This document shows positions 36,878 to 47,028 of a stretch of DNA of 64,000 bases, in pieces. Every line of letters begins with the position of its first letter. Positions within the stretch are counted from its first letter, which is position 1. The notes beneath the pieces were generated by a model. That model was not told where the DNA came from, did no database searches, and worked only from the letters and a program-made list of their open reading frames with translations. Origin of the DNA: Lachnospiraceae bacterium (GTDB lineage Bacteria; Bacillota; Clostridia; Lachnospirales; Lachnospiraceae); assembly GCA_017396555.1 (NCBI GenBank), contig JAFQLS010000017.1, positions 1 to 64,000 on the forward strand, written 5' to 3'. The position numbers were made by a program, and so were the translations under genes.

Positions 36878-37933
36878 ATGAGAGAACAGACGAGAGCGAT
36901 AAAAATCGGTAATAGAATAATTGGCGGCGGAAATCCAATACTTATTCAGTCCATGACAAATACAAAGACAGAGGATGTTAAGGCAACTGTAGAGCAGATA
37001 CGAAATCTCGAAGAGGCTGGATGCGATATTATCAGATGCGCTGTTCCAACTATTGAGGCTGCAAATGCTCTTTCGCTAATAAAGAAAGAAATAAATATTC
37101 CTTTGGTGGCAGATATTCATTTTGATTATAAATTAGCAATTGCAGCTATGGAGAATGGTGCGGATAAGATTAGGATTAATCCCGGCAACATAGGCAGCTC
37201 TGATAGAATAAAAGCAGTAATAGATGTTGCAAAGGAAAGAAATATACCGATTAGAGTTGGAGTTAACAGTGGTTCTCTTGAAAAATCTATATTGGATAAA
37301 TATGGAGCGGTAACAGCAGAAGGAATAGTTGAAAGTGCTTTAGATAAGGTCAGAATAATTGAGGAATTTGATTACGATAACCTGGTTATAAGTATTAAAT
37401 CTTCTGATGTAATGATGTGTGTTAAGGCTCATGAATTAATATCAAAAAAGACTGATTATCCATTACATGTTGGAATTACGGAAGCAGGAACATTAATTTC
37501 AGGTAATATTAAATCTGCTATTGGACTTGGACTTATTCTGTCGCAGGGAATTGGTGATACAATAAGAGTATCACTTACAGGCAATCCAATAGAAGAGATT
37601 AAGTCAGCAAAGCTTATTTTAAAAACACTTGGTCTTAGAAGTGGTGGAATTGATGTTGTATCTTGTCCTACATGTGGTAGAACACAGATTGATTTAATAG
37701 GATTAGCAAATAAAGCAGAGACCTTGGCATCAGCTTATGATTTGAATATTAAGCTTGCAGTTATGGGGTGTGTTGTAAATGGACCTGGTGAAGCAAGAGA
37801 AGCTGATTTGGGTATAGCCGGAGGTCAAGGCGAAGGACTTATAATAAAAAAAGGCGAGGTTATAAGAAAAGTGCCAGAGGATAAGCTTTTAGATGAATTG
37901 AAAAAGGAACTTGATATATTAGCGGGTAAATAG
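36878..37933 (+). CDS. ispG: 4-hydroxy-3-methylbut-2-enyl diphosphate synthase
   Basis: 351 residues, iron-sulfur enzyme of the MEP pathway (also gcpE). Visible blocks: [45 protein letters not shown], and the cluster ligands [11 protein letters not shown] and [10 protein letters not shown]. The length is typical for the short bacterial form. It follows rseP by 20 nt and precedes polC by 16 nt. Confidence 0.97.
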   Translation: MREQTRAIKIGNRIIGGGNPILIQSMTNTKTEDVKATVEQIRNLEEAGCDIIRCAVPTIEAANALSLIKKEINIPLVADIHFDYKLAIAAMENGADKIRINPGNIGSSDRIKAVIDVAKERNIPIRVGVNSGSLEKSILDKYGAVTAEGIVESALDKVRIIEEFDYDNLVISIKSSDVMMCVKAHELISKKTDYPLHVGITEAGTLISGNIKSAIGLGLILSQGIGDTIRVSLTGNPIEEIKSAKLILKTLGLRSGGIDVVSCPTCGRTQIDLIGLANKAETLASAYDLNIKLAVMGCVVNGPGEAREADLGIAGGQGEGLIIKKGEVIRKVPEDKLLDELKKELDILAGK

Positions 37934-37949
37934 TACGAGGTGAGAAGGT

Positions 37950-40900
37950 ATGGATAGCAGCAAGGAATTTTTAGAAGTGTTTCCGAATTTGAAGCTAGAT
38001 ACGGAATTAATTGCTCTGTTAAAACATGCAAAAGTTAAAAAAGTGGCAAGCAGGAGTGATAAGACTGCTGTTAGAGTTTACATAGTAAGTGACAGGCTTA
38101 TTATGTTTAAAAATATAAAGAAAATTGAAAAGGCTATAACTGAGCAGTTATTTAAGGGAAATAATGTATCGGTTAAGATTATGGAACAATATACTTTGTC
38201 AGAGCAATACAATCTGGCAAAGTTTTTAAATATATACATGGATAGTATATTGTCAGAGATTAAGGATTATAGTCTCATTATGGGAAATACCTTAAAAAAA
38301 GCAAAGTATGACATAGTGGATGATGAAAGACTCGTATTACACATTGAAGATAATATCGTATCCAGAAATCTTGTACCTGAGCTGATTGATATTTTGGACA
38401 AAATAATATGTGAAAGATGTGGGATAAAAGCCATAATTGATTATGATATTGTTGAAGCGGTAAAGAGTAAATATTCACAATATGGTGAAATGAAAATGGA
38501 GCAGGAGATTAAGGCTATAATGAGTCGAATCTCAGATGCAGATGAAAATAAAGAAAATATTAGTGAAACTATTAAAGATGATAACAAAGATTCGGTTAAG
38601 GAAGTGGCTAAAGAGCCTGCAAAACAAAAAATAGTAGAAAAGAAGGCATATGCCAGACCGATAATTAACTCAAATAATCCGGATGTAATCTATGGTAGAG
38701 ATTTTGATGGAGAAGAAATTACTATTAGTACTATTGATGGTGAAATAGGTGAGGTAATAATTAAAGGTAAGATTCTCTCTGTTGATACAAGAGATATTCG
38801 TAACGAGAAAACCATAATTATGTTTAGTATTACGGATTTTACAGATACGATTACAGTAAAGATGTTTGCTAGAAATGACCAGCTTGCAGAAATTATGGCA
38901 GGAATTAAAAAAGATACCTTTGTTAAGCTTAAAGGTGTTACTATGGTGGATAAATTTGATAATGAAATAACCATAGCTTCGGTAAATGGTATGAAAAAAA
39001 TAGGAGATTTTACAACCAAGAGAGTTGACACAGCAGCTAACAAAAGAGTTGAACTTCATTGTCATACCAAAATGAGTGATATGGATGGAGTATCTGACGC
39101 TGGTTCGATTATTAAGCGAGCTATATCATGGGGACATAAGGCTATTGCTATAACAGACCATGGTGCGGTTCAGGGATTTACAGATGCACTTCATTGTTTG
39201 CAAAAGGTAGAAAACAAATATAAATGGGAGCCATTTGATTTTAAGGTTATTTATGGTGTGGAAGCATATCTTGTAGATGATCTTAAAGGTATTGTTACAA
39301 ATTCCAAAAACCAGAGTATAGATGCGGATTATGTTGTGTTTGATATAGAAACAACGGGTTTTAGTCCGGAAAATAACAATATCATTGAAATAGGTGCGGT
39401 TAAGGTATCAAAAGGTGTCATAGTAGACAAATACAGCACATTTGTCAATCCTAAGGAGCCCATTCCATTTAGGATAGAGGAACTTACAGGCATTAATGAT
39501 TCTATGGTTGTAAATGCAAGAGTTATTGAAGAAATTTTGCCTGAATTTTTAGAGTTTGCAAAAGGCTCGATTATGGTTGCTCATAATGCTGATTTTGATA
39601 TGAGCTTTATAATTAATAATTGCAATAGATTTAATATTGAACATGATTTTACTTATATAGATACCGTTGCGTTGTCACGTTTTCTTATACCTTCAATTGC
39701 CAGGTATAAGCTTGATAATGTTGCAAAGGCTTTGGGTGTAACACTTGAAAATCATCACAGGGCAGTTGATGATGCAGGTTGTACGGCTGAAATATTTGTA
39801 AAGTTATTAGAAATGCTTAAGGAAATGGATATTCTTACTCTTGATAAATTAAATGAGGAAGGTCAGTCATCAGAGGAAACAATTAGAAAAATGCCTTCGC
39901 ATCATGCAATTATACTTGCAAAGAATGAAACCGGTAGAATTAATTTATATAGACTTGTTTCGAATTCACATATTAAGTATTTTAACAGACAACCTAAAAT
40001 CCCTAAGAGTGATTTTCTTGCTCATAGAGAAGGTCTTATTATTGGTTCGGCTTGCGAGGCAGGGGAATTGTATCAGGCAATATTAGGTGGAAGAGATGAC
40101 CACGAGATAGCAAGATTAGTGGATTTTTATGATTATCTTGAAATACAGCCGCTTGGAAATAATATGTTTATGCTTGAAAGCGATAAGGTTAATGTGAAAT
40201 CGGTTGATGAACTTAAGGATATTAATAAAAAAATTGTTAAGCTTGGTGAGGAATTTAACAAACCGGTTGTAGCTACCTGTGATGTGCATTTCTTAGACCC
40301 GGAGGATGAGGTATACAGAAGAATAATTATGGCTGGAAAGGGCTTTAAGGATGCAGATAATCAAGCGCCTCTCTACCTTAGAACAACGGATGAAATGCTA
40401 GAGGAGTTTATGTATCTTGGAAGAGAGAAGGCAGAAGAGGTAGTTATTACCAATACTAATCTTATAGCTGATATGATAGAAAATATTATTCCTGTAAGTC
40501 CTAAGAAATGTCCTCCTGTAATTGAAAATTCGGATACGACACTTAGAGAAATTTGTTACAATAAAGCTCATTCCATGTATGGTGAGAATTTGCCTGATAT
40601 TGTTACAGAGAGGCTTGAAAGAGAACTTAATTCTATTATTAGCAATGGATTTGCGGTTATGTACATTATTGCTCAGAAGCTTGTGTGGAAATCAAACGAC
40701 GATGGATATCTGGTTGGTTCAAGAGGTTCGGTTGGTTCTTCTTTTGTTGCAACAATGTCAGGTATCACAGAGGTTAATCCTCTTAGTCCTCATTATTATT
40801 GTAAAAAATGTCATTTTAGTGACTTCGATTCGCCGGAGGTTAAAAAATATGCTGGTGGTGCAGGGTGTGATATGCCGGATAGAAAATGTCCTAAATGTGG

Positions 40901-42410
40901 TGAGGATTTAGTAAAAGATGGTTTTGACATACCGTTTGAAACATTCCTTGGATTTAAAGGAAATAAAGAGCCTGATATTGACCTTAATTTCTCAGGGGAA
41001 TATCAGAGTAAGGCTCATGATTATACAGAAGTAATTTTTGGAAAGGGTCAGACCTTTAGAGCAGGTACGATAGGTACACTTGCTGAAAAGACAGCTATTG
41101 GATTTGTAAAAAAATATTTTGAAGAAAGGAATCAGAGAAAGCGTAACAGTGAAATTGTCAGACTGGCTCAGGGATGCGTTGGTATTCGAAGAACTACAGG
41201 TCAGCATCCGGGAGGAATTATTGTACTACCTCATGGTTATGATATCAATATGTTTACACCTGTTCAGCATCCGGCAAATGATATGACGACAAAGACAATA
41301 ACAACGCATTTTGATTACCATTCAATTGATCATAATCTTCTTAAACTTGATATTCTTGGACACGACGATCCAACCATGATTAGAATGCTTGAGGATATTA
41401 CAGGTATAGATGCAAAAAAGATACCTTTGGATGACAAGAAGGTTATGTCGCTATTTGATAATACAAGCGCATTAGGTATAAAGCCGGAGGATATTGGTGG
41501 ATGTCCGCTGGGCTCTCTTGGAATACCTGAATTCGGAACAGAATTCGTTATACAGATGTTAATTGATACTAAGCCAAAGACGTTGTCTGATCTGATTAGA
41601 ATATCAGGTCTGTCGCATGGTACAGATGTATGGCTTGGAAATGCCCAGAAACTCATACAGGAAGGAAATGCAACTATTTCCACGGCAATTTGTACAAGAG
41701 ATGATATTATGGTGTATTTGATTAACAAAGGGATGGATTCGGAGTTATCATTTACAATAATGGAATCAGTAAGAAAGGGAAAAGGACTTAAGCCTGAGTG
41801 GGAGGAAGCTATGAAGGCTGCAGATGTGCCGGATTGGTATATCTGGTCATGTAAAATGATTAAATATATGTTTCCTAAAGCCCATGCGGCAGCCTATGTT
41901 ATGATGGCATTTAGAATAGCTTATTTTAAAGTGTATTATCCACTTGCTTATTATACTGCATATTTTAGTATAAGAGCATCTGCATTTAGCTATGAGCTTA
42001 TGTGTCAGGGAAGAGAAAAACTGGAGTTTTTCCTTGCGGACTATAAAAAAAGATTGGCAACTAAGGAGCTTAGTAAAAAGGAAGAAGAGAGTCTTAAAGA
42101 TATGAAGATTGTTCAGGAAATGTACGCAAGAGGATTTGAATTCTGGAAATTAGATGTGTTCAAGGCTGATGCGCATAGATTTAAGATTATTGATGGCAAA
42201 ATAATGCCGGCATTAAGTAGTATTGATGGAATGGGTGATAAGGCGGCAGAAAGTCTTGCGCAGGCTGCAAAGGATGGACCATTTCTATCCAAGGATGATT
42301 TGCGTGAAAGAGGTAAAGTATCTAAGACAATTGTAGATGCAATGCAGGAATTTGGAATATTAGGAGATTTACCTGAATCAAATCAGTTATCATTATTTGA
42401 CTTTGGATAA
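37950..42410 (+). CDS. polC: DNA polymerase III alpha subunit, PolC type
   Basis: 1486 residues, main replicative polymerase of low-GC Gram-positives with built-in proofreading. Order: N-terminal domain (1-230), OB fold (about 235-340), PHP part 1 (HCHTKMSDMDG, about 370), inserted DEDDh exonuclease (YVVFDIETTGFSPENN, HNADFDMSF, HHRAVDDAGCTAE), PHP part 2, zinc motif (YYCKKCHFSDFD and CDMPDRKCPKCG), and palm with EPDIDLNFSGEYQ. The SYELMCQG and helix-hairpin-helix blocks follow, and the C-terminus ends LSLFDFG, a fit to the beta-clamp binding QLSLFD consensus. The start is ATG with SD GAGGTGAGAAGG. Confidence 0.98.
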   Translation: MDSSKEFLEVFPNLKLDTELIALLKHAKVKKVASRSDKTAVRVYIVSDRLIMFKNIKKIEKAITEQLFKGNNVSVKIMEQYTLSEQYNLAKFLNIYMDSILSEIKDYSLIMGNTLKKAKYDIVDDERLVLHIEDNIVSRNLVPELIDILDKIICERCGIKAIIDYDIVEAVKSKYSQYGEMKMEQEIKAIMSRISDADENKENISETIKDDNKDSVKEVAKEPAKQKIVEKKAYARPIINSNNPDVIYGRDFDGEEITISTIDGEIGEVIIKGKILSVDTRDIRNEKTIIMFSITDFTDTITVKMFARNDQLAEIMAGIKKDTFVKLKGVTMVDKFDNEITIASVNGMKKIGDFTTKRVDTAANKRVELHCHTKMSDMDGVSDAGSIIKRAISWGHKAIAITDHGAVQGFTDALHCLQKVENKYKWEPFDFKVIYGVEAYLVDDLKGIVTNSKNQSIDADYVVFDIETTGFSPENNNIIEIGAVKVSKGVIVDKYSTFVNPKEPIPFRIEELTGINDSMVVNARVIEEILPEFLEFAKGSIMVAHNADFDMSFIINNCNRFNIEHDFTYIDTVALSRFLIPSIARYKLDNVAKALGVTLENHHRAVDDAGCTAEIFVKLLEMLKEMDILTLDKLNEEGQSSEETIRKMPSHHAIILAKNETGRINLYRLVSNSHIKYFNRQPKIPKSDFLAHREGLIIGSACEAGELYQAILGGRDDHEIARLVDFYDYLEIQPLGNNMFMLESDKVNVKSVDELKDINKKIVKLGEEFNKPVVATCDVHFLDPEDEVYRRIIMAGKGFKDADNQAPLYLRTTDEMLEEFMYLGREKAEEVVITNTNLIADMIENIIPVSPKKCPPVIENSDTTLREICYNKAHSMYGENLPDIVTERLERELNSIISNGFAVMYIIAQKLVWKSNDDGYLVGSRGSVGSSFVATMSGITEVNPLSPHYYCKKCHFSDFDSPEVKKYAGGAGCDMPDRKCPKCGEDLVKDGFDIPFETFLGFKGNKEPDIDLNFSGEYQSKAHDYTEVIFGKGQTFRAGTIGTLAEKTAIGFVKKYFEERNQRKRNSEIVRLAQGCVGIRRTTGQHPGGIIVLPHGYDINMFTPVQHPANDMTTKTITTHFDYHSIDHNLLKLDILGHDDPTMIRMLEDITGIDAKKIPLDDKKVMSLFDNTSALGIKPEDIGGCPLGSLGIPEFGTEFVIQMLIDTKPKTLSDLIRISGLSHGTDVWLGNAQKLIQEGNATISTAICTRDDIMVYLINKGMDSELSFTIMESVRKGKGLKPEWEEAMKAADVPDWYIWSCKMIKYMFPKAHAAAYVMMAFRIAYFKVYYPLAYYTAYFSIRASAFSYELMCQGREKLEFFLADYKKRLATKELSKKEEESLKDMKIVQEMYARGFEFWKLDVFKADAHRFKIIDGKIMPALSSIDGMGDKAAESLAQAAKDGPFLSKDDLRERGKVSKTIVDAMQEFGILGDLPESNQLSLFDFG

Positions 42411-42426
42411 TAGGTAGGAGATTAGG

Positions 42427-43173
42427 ATGGATTTTGAATTGGCAGTTAAAGCTGTTCTTGAGTCTACGAAGGAACAGAGAAATATTAATAATGGATATGG
42501 AATTGGAACTTTGTCTGAAAAAACAGTACATGCTGTATTAAAGAGATATTATGAACCTAATGAGGACTATCACGAGGTACCGATTAATGGTATGGTTGCG
42601 GATATATATAGAGATGGAAAAATAATTGAGATTCAGACAAGAAGCTTTAACAAGATGAGAAATAAGCTTGATAGATTTTTGCCGGAATACAAGGTAACTA
42701 TCGTATATCCTATTCCATATACTAAGAATCTTGTATGGATAGATAAGGATACGGGAAACCTTTCTAAGAAAAGGAAATCTCCGAAGAAGGGTGAATATTT
42801 TGAAGTGTTTTATGAGCTCTACAAGATAAAGATGTATCTGGATAATCCAAATCTGTCGTTTAGATTTGTATTAATTAATATAGATGAATATAGATTACTT
42901 GATGGATGGAGTACTGATAAAAAGAAGGGTTCACATAGGTATGATAGAATACCTACAGAATTGATAGGCGAAATGACAATAGACAGAATAGAGGATTATG
43001 TGCAGCTGCTGCCTATTGAATTACCGGATGAATTTACTGTGGCTGATTATAAAGAGGTAGCACATATATCAGAAGATTGTGCAAGACTGGGACTTCATAT
43101 ATTGAATCATATTGGAGTTATAAAAAATATTGGTAAGCTTGGCAGGAAAAATTTATATACAAATTGTTTTTGA
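42427..43173 (+). CDS. Uncharacterised protein with nuclease-like core and C-terminal winged helix
   Basis: 248 residues, not a family I can name. Residues about 45-75 contain GMVADIYRDGKIIEIQTRSF: an Asp then E-x-Q separated by a short hairpin, the spacing of a PD-(D/E)XK core, with an upstream Glu in a helix (SEKTVHAVLKRYYE). Residues about 205-245 (VADYKEVAHISEDCARLG and following) resemble a winged helix. It starts 16 nt after polC and ends just before a terminator, so it is probably co-transcribed with the replicase. A link to DNA repair or restriction is a guess; the nuclease reading depends on short motifs. Confidence 0.6.
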   Translation: MDFELAVKAVLESTKEQRNINNGYGIGTLSEKTVHAVLKRYYEPNEDYHEVPINGMVADIYRDGKIIEIQTRSFNKMRNKLDRFLPEYKVTIVYPIPYTKNLVWIDKDTGNLSKKRKSPKKGEYFEVFYELYKIKMYLDNPNLSFRFVLINIDEYRLLDGWSTDKKKGSHRYDRIPTELIGEMTIDRIEDYVQLLPIELPDEFTVADYKEVAHISEDCARLGLHILNHIGVIKNIGKLGRKNLYTNCF

Positions 43174-43181
43174 TAAAAGAG

Positions 43182-43222
43182 AAAGGAGTTCTACTTCATA
43201 TAGAAGCTGAACTCCTTTGATG
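43182..43222. terminator. Terminator between polC cluster and convergent cheX
   Basis: A 10-bp stem (AAAGGAGTTC with GAACTCCTTT) extended by CTACTTC/GAAGCTG-type pairing. On the minus strand the stem is followed by CTCTTTTATC, so it can serve cheX too. Confidence 0.6.
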
Positions 43223-43233
43223 TTTAAAATAAA

Positions 43234-43710
43234 TTAGTCCTGAGCAACACAGATATATAAATCAAATCTTTCTACACCATCGCAAATCATAGGTATTCTT
43301 AATGCCTGAATATCTGATGCTAACTTAAGCTGAGCACCCATAACTGCCATAGGAGGTGTGATATCGATATGTATATTCTGGGTTGAGAAAATAGTAGCAG
43401 TATTACCCATAATCATATTGCCTAATTCGCTTAAAGCTGATGTTGCCATCTCGTCAATCTCTTCAACAGGCATTCCCATCATCATCTGACTTGCAATATG
43501 TTTAGCATTATCAGTCGTCATAACGATAAGAACCTGTCCCTTAAGGGCTCCTGTAACACCAACCTGAATTACAAAAGTTGCCTCCTGAAAGTTAAGTTCT
43601 GCTAATGCAGGCTTACCAACAGCAGGTTTAACCTGAGTAAGACTTTCGTAAATAGTTACACACGATTGTAAAAATGGGTTGATATGTTTCACGTCTAATC
43701 CTGGTTTCAA
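43234..43710 (-). CDS. cheX: CheX-like chemotaxis phosphatase
   Basis: About 159 residues. CheX-family enzymes dephosphorylate CheY-P. The fold is indicated by the repeated helix with SALSELGNMIMGN, which carries the conserved E-x-x-N, and by IDITPPMAVMG. I chose the TTG at 43710 because GAGGTG lies 6 nt upstream; a GTG at 43719 would overlap that SD. It is a stand-alone gene here without other chemotaxis genes nearby, and might act on a c-di-GMP or other response regulator. CheC/FliY relatives are the alternative. Confidence 0.85.
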   Translation of the reverse strand: MKPGLDVKHINPFLQSCVTIYESLTQVKPAVGKPALAELNFQEATFVIQVGVTGALKGQVLIVMTTDNAKHIASQMMMGMPVEEIDEMATSALSELGNMIMGNTATIFSTQNIHIDITPPMAVMGAQLKLASDIQALRIPMICDGVERFDLYICVAQD

Positions 43711-43829
43711 ATTATTCACCTCAAACTCATTTTATATTTAATACTATTGTCCTTTATATGTCGTTTTTTGTCAAGAGATTTTTGGTGTTTTAGAGTTATT
43801 TTTATATTATTTTTATTGTTCAAAGTTTG

Positions 43830-43858
43830 TTGAAAAATGTAACATAGAATGATATAAT
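43830..43858 (+). promoter_or_regulatory. Promoter of the DHH phosphoesterase gene
   Basis: TTGAAA (43830-43835), 17-nt spacer, TATAAT (43853-43858), 30 nt before the ATG at 43889. Confidence 0.65.
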
Positions 43859-43888
43859 GTATGTAATACTTTTTATTGGGAGGCTAAC

Positions 43889-44806
43889 ATGAGATTAATT
43901 ACAAGATCAGATTTTGACGGCTTGGCATGTGCCGTTTTTTTGAGAGAAGCAGGTATCATTGATTCATATAAGTTTGCGCATCCAAAGGATCTCCAGGATG
44001 GACTTATAGAAGTTACAGAAAATGATTGTCTTGCAAATGTTCCGTTTGTAGAAGGATGTGGATTATGGTTTGATCACCATTCAAGTGAACAGGAGAGAAA
44101 TGCATACAAGGGCAAATACGAAGGAGCTAGTAGAATGGCACCTAGTGCAGCTCATGTTGTGTATGATTATTATGGTGGAAAGGAACGTTTTCCGGGCTTT
44201 GATGATTTATTAGCTGCTGTTGACAAGGTAGATTCAGCTAATTTGACAAGAGAAGAGATTCTTAATCCAACACCTTGGATTTTACTTGGTTACATAATGG
44301 ATCCAAGAACAGGACTTGGAAGATTTAGAAATTTCACTATCAGTAACTATCAGTTAATGGAGAAATGTATTGAATGGTGTCGTACTATGACTATCGAAGA
44401 GATAATGGAGATACCAGATATCAAGGAAAGAATCGAAATGTATTATGAGCAGACAGAGAAGTTTGTTGAGATGGTTAAGGAACACACTGTTCTTAGGGGT
44501 AATACAATTGTAAGCGATTTAAGAGGTCTTGAAACTATCTATACAGGTAATCGTTTTATGATATATAGCTTATATCCTGAACAGAACCTTTCTGTGTGGA
44601 TTGTATCAGGAAAGGGTGGACAGGGTTGTTCATGTGCAGTTGGTTACAGCGTACTTAATAGAACCTGTACAGTAGACGTAGGTTCTATTATGCTTAAGTA
44701 CGGTGGTGGCGGACATAAGGCCGTTGGAACATGTCAGTTCCCTGATGAAGTGATGGACGCTAAGATTGAAGCTCTCGTTAATGAGCTTGAAGAACTTAAC
44801 GGTTAA
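43889..44806 (+). CDS. DHH family phosphoesterase
   Basis: 305 residues of the DHH superfamily of metal-dependent phosphoesterases. Motifs: LITRSDFDGLACAVF (motif I), LWFDHHSSE (the DHH motif), LAAVDKVDSAN and the C-terminal DHHA1-like KYGGGGHKAVGTC. It differs from NrnA, also present in this window (58080), by having no bifunctional NrnA-type core blocks, and its substrate is unknown; exopolyphosphatase-like annotation is common for this group. A good promoter and SD (GGGAGG) precede it. Its 3' end overlaps the convergent ABC permease gene by 11 nt, so no terminator separates them. Confidence 0.88.
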   Translation: MRLITRSDFDGLACAVFLREAGIIDSYKFAHPKDLQDGLIEVTENDCLANVPFVEGCGLWFDHHSSEQERNAYKGKYEGASRMAPSAAHVVYDYYGGKERFPGFDDLLAAVDKVDSANLTREEILNPTPWILLGYIMDPRTGLGRFRNFTISNYQLMEKCIEWCRTMTIEEIMEIPDIKERIEMYYEQTEKFVEMVKEHTVLRGNTIVSDLRGLETIYTGNRFMIYSLYPEQNLSVWIVSGKGGQGCSCAVGYSVLNRTCTVDVGSIMLKYGGGGHKAVGTCQFPDEVMDAKIEALVNELEELNG

Positions 44807-45461
44807 TCCCTTTGGCAATCATATAAGATAGAGCTATAGAAGATGAATCGATAATTAATAGGATTATAGCTATAATAGCTTTATTATTTTTTATTTGGTT
44901 TAGTAATTTTGGCAGGTCAGGTAAGTTGTTGCTTCTAACAAGTATTGCAAGACCTGCTATTATTATGCCTATAATTAGTACTATTAATAATACAGAAGCC
45001 ACTGTCTGACCAAAACGCATAGTAATAGGAATCTGAAAATTAATAAATAGAAGTATAAATGAGGCTATAATAAAACATACAAATAAGTAATTTTTACCGG
45101 GTATATACCCCCATATAAAGTAATTTATTAATGCGAATAATGATACTATCAAGTAACTTAAGATATAAAGAATGTAAGTCAATGCATATTTTTCTGCAAT
45201 TATCTTATGCAAGCTTATGGGATAGCAACAGGTGTATAATGTGCTTTTGGATGCTTTGTCAAAATTAATTGTAAAACAGGCACATGAAGTTAAAAAACAT
45301 GGAATAATGCCGCACATACAGTACATGACCATATCTATTGTGGAGTTATTAGCTGTATGAGAACCAACAAGTAATATGGCAAGAAAATATATACATGCTC
45401 CAAAGCATATAATAAGATTTTTTTTCATTATATAATAGTCTTGTAGAAATAGTCCCTTCAT
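44796..45461 (-). CDS. ABC-2 type permease, second subunit
   Basis: 221 residues with about six membrane helices, basic loops and no enzymatic motif; ABC-2-like exporter permease. It is the last gene of the GntR-ATPase-permease-permease operon. Its ATG shares one base with the stop of the preceding permease (TGATG), so it is translationally coupled. It overlaps the convergent DHH gene by 11 nt. Substrate unknown; such four-gene sets in Firmicutes often handle antimicrobial peptides or cell-wall stress. Confidence 0.8.
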   Translation of the reverse strand: MKGLFLQDYYIMKKNLIICFGACIYFLAILLVGSHTANNSTIDMVMYCMCGIIPCFLTSCACFTINFDKASKSTLYTCCYPISLHKIIAEKYALTYILYILSYLIVSLFALINYFIWGYIPGKNYLFVCFIIASFILLFINFQIPITMRFGQTVASVLLIVLIIGIIIAGLAILVRSNNLPDLPKLLNQIKNNKAIIAIILLIIDSSSIALSYMIAKGINR

Positions 45462-46159
45462 CAGAACTCCCTCCTTTCATAAATTTTAGTAGCTACTATC
45501 ACAGATATTCCTGTAAATAGAAAAGCTATAATAAATAAATATAAAAGTATTTCGTTAGTAGATATATTGTATTTGTTGAAAAATTCAGGTATTTTTTCTA
45601 TTAAGCCGTTAAGGCTAAGTCTGTTTACGGCCATAATAATTAAAAAAGGTGAAGAAAGTATAATCATTGGTATAAAAAAACTTAAGGGCTCACTTCCTCC
45701 ATTTACAAGTATAGCAAGTTCAAGTGAAAGCATAATCATATAGCAGAAGAATGCAATAATAAAATGCTTGTATGGTGTAAAGTTTATATTTATGCCGTCT
45801 AAATATGCAAATGCTGTTAAGCAAATACAAGAAAATAACAATCCGTTTAAAGAAAAAATTATAGAACCTATATATTTAGAAAGTATTATGTTAAACCTTG
45901 ATAACGGTAGGGAATTAAAGTATTTTTCAGATTTAAGTCCTGTATTATCAAAACATAAAGCTTTAGTGTTGAATTCCATAACCATAATAAGGGGCAATAA
46001 AGCTAAAGTAAATCTTGAAAAATCTGTATCCTTAATAAGGTTATCAAAAATAATTACTTTAATAAATATGTATCCAAACATATATAAAAGAGAGCATAAG
46101 GCAAATATAAATGCATATTTTCTTGTCATATAAAGATGTTTTTTAATTAATCCTATCAT
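45461..46159 (-). CDS. ABC-2 type permease, first subunit
   Basis: 232 residues with about six membrane helices, of the same type as the following permease. It starts with MIGLIKKHLYMTRKYAF, a typical ABC-2 permease opening. It overlaps the upstream ATPase gene by 4 nt. With the second permease and one ATPase it likely forms a heterodimeric exporter. Confidence 0.82.
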   Translation of the reverse strand: MIGLIKKHLYMTRKYAFIFALCSLLYMFGYIFIKVIIFDNLIKDTDFSRFTLALLPLIMVMEFNTKALCFDNTGLKSEKYFNSLPLSRFNIILSKYIGSIIFSLNGLLFSCICLTAFAYLDGININFTPYKHFIIAFFCYMIMLSLELAILVNGGSEPLSFFIPMIILSSPFLIIMAVNRLSLNGLIEKIPEFFNKYNISTNEILLYLFIIAFLFTGISVIVATKIYERREF

Positions 46160-47028
46160 ATGTTTTCCTTTCTCTGCTTAACATAAAAGTACAATATATC
46201 ATCCAGTGATACCTTGTCATATACAAGGTCAGGATAGGAGTCTTTTAGAATTGAAGCCTGATTGGTAAGAGCTTCAGCTCCATAGGAGTTTTTACGAGTA
46301 CTTATTATTAGCTCTTTTGGAAGAACTTCTATATCTTTGGAAGAACCCTTTACAATCAAATGATTTTCTAAAATGTTATATTTTTCATCACTGAGTAGAA
46401 TTGAGCCTTCGTCTATGAATGTAATGTAGTCAGCTACTCGCTCCAAATCACTGGTTATGTGGGAAGACATTAATATGGAGTGTTCTTCGTCTTCCATATA
46501 TTCAAGTAAAATATCAAGAAGTTCATTTCTGGCGAGTGGATCAAGACCGGCAGTGGCTTCGTCAAGAATTAGCAGCTTAGCATTATGAGATAAAGCAATG
46601 GCTGTCTGAATTTTCATTTGCATACCCCTTGAAAATTTCTTGAAAGGTTTGTCAGGTGGAAGCTTGAACTGTTTTAGATAATTAAAATAAACTTCCTCAT
46701 TCCAGTTCTTATATATATTTTTCATAATGGAATTAACCATTTTGCAGTTAAGAGAATCTGGAAGACCAAGTTCATCAAATACTATACCTATATCCTCTTT
46801 AATCTTTACACTTTCGTTTACAGCATCAAGACCGAATACCGATACCTCCCCTGAATCAATTTTAATTAGATTGAGAATAGACTTGATAGTAGTAGTCTTA
46901 CCGGCACCGTTTTGACCAACGAATCCCATAACAGTTCCTTTGGGGATGGTAAAGGAAATACCATTTAGTGAAAAATCTTTATATTCTTTTCTTAGATTAT
47001 TAATTACCAATGTTTTTTCATTATTCAT
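46156..47028 (-). CDS. ABC transporter ATP-binding protein
   Basis: 290 residues. Walker A GQNGAGKTTTIKSIL (about 37-51), signature FSRGMQMK, Walker B LLILDEATAGLDP, then SSHITSDLERV with the switch His. The C-terminal about 75 residues form an extra domain often seen in YtrB/BcrA-like exporters. SD AGGAGGATACTT overlaps the end of the gntR gene. Energises the two permeases downstream. Confidence 0.94.
   Translation of the reverse strand: MNNEKTLVINNLRKEYKDFSLNGISFTIPKGTVMGFVGQNGAGKTTTIKSILNLIKIDSGEVSVFGLDAVNESVKIKEDIGIVFDELGLPDSLNCKMVNSIMKNIYKNWNEEVYFNYLKQFKLPPDKPFKKFSRGMQMKIQTAIALSHNAKLLILDEATAGLDPLARNELLDILLEYMEDEEHSILMSSHITSDLERVADYITFIDEGSILLSDEKYNILENHLIVKGSSKDIEVLPKELIISTRKNSYGAEALTNQASILKDSYPDLVYDKVSLDDILYFYVKQRKENI

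Noticed and set aside
38670-41728. Minus-strand frames opposite polC
   Set aside because: They shadow a well-conserved plus-strand gene, and their products show no recognisable domain.
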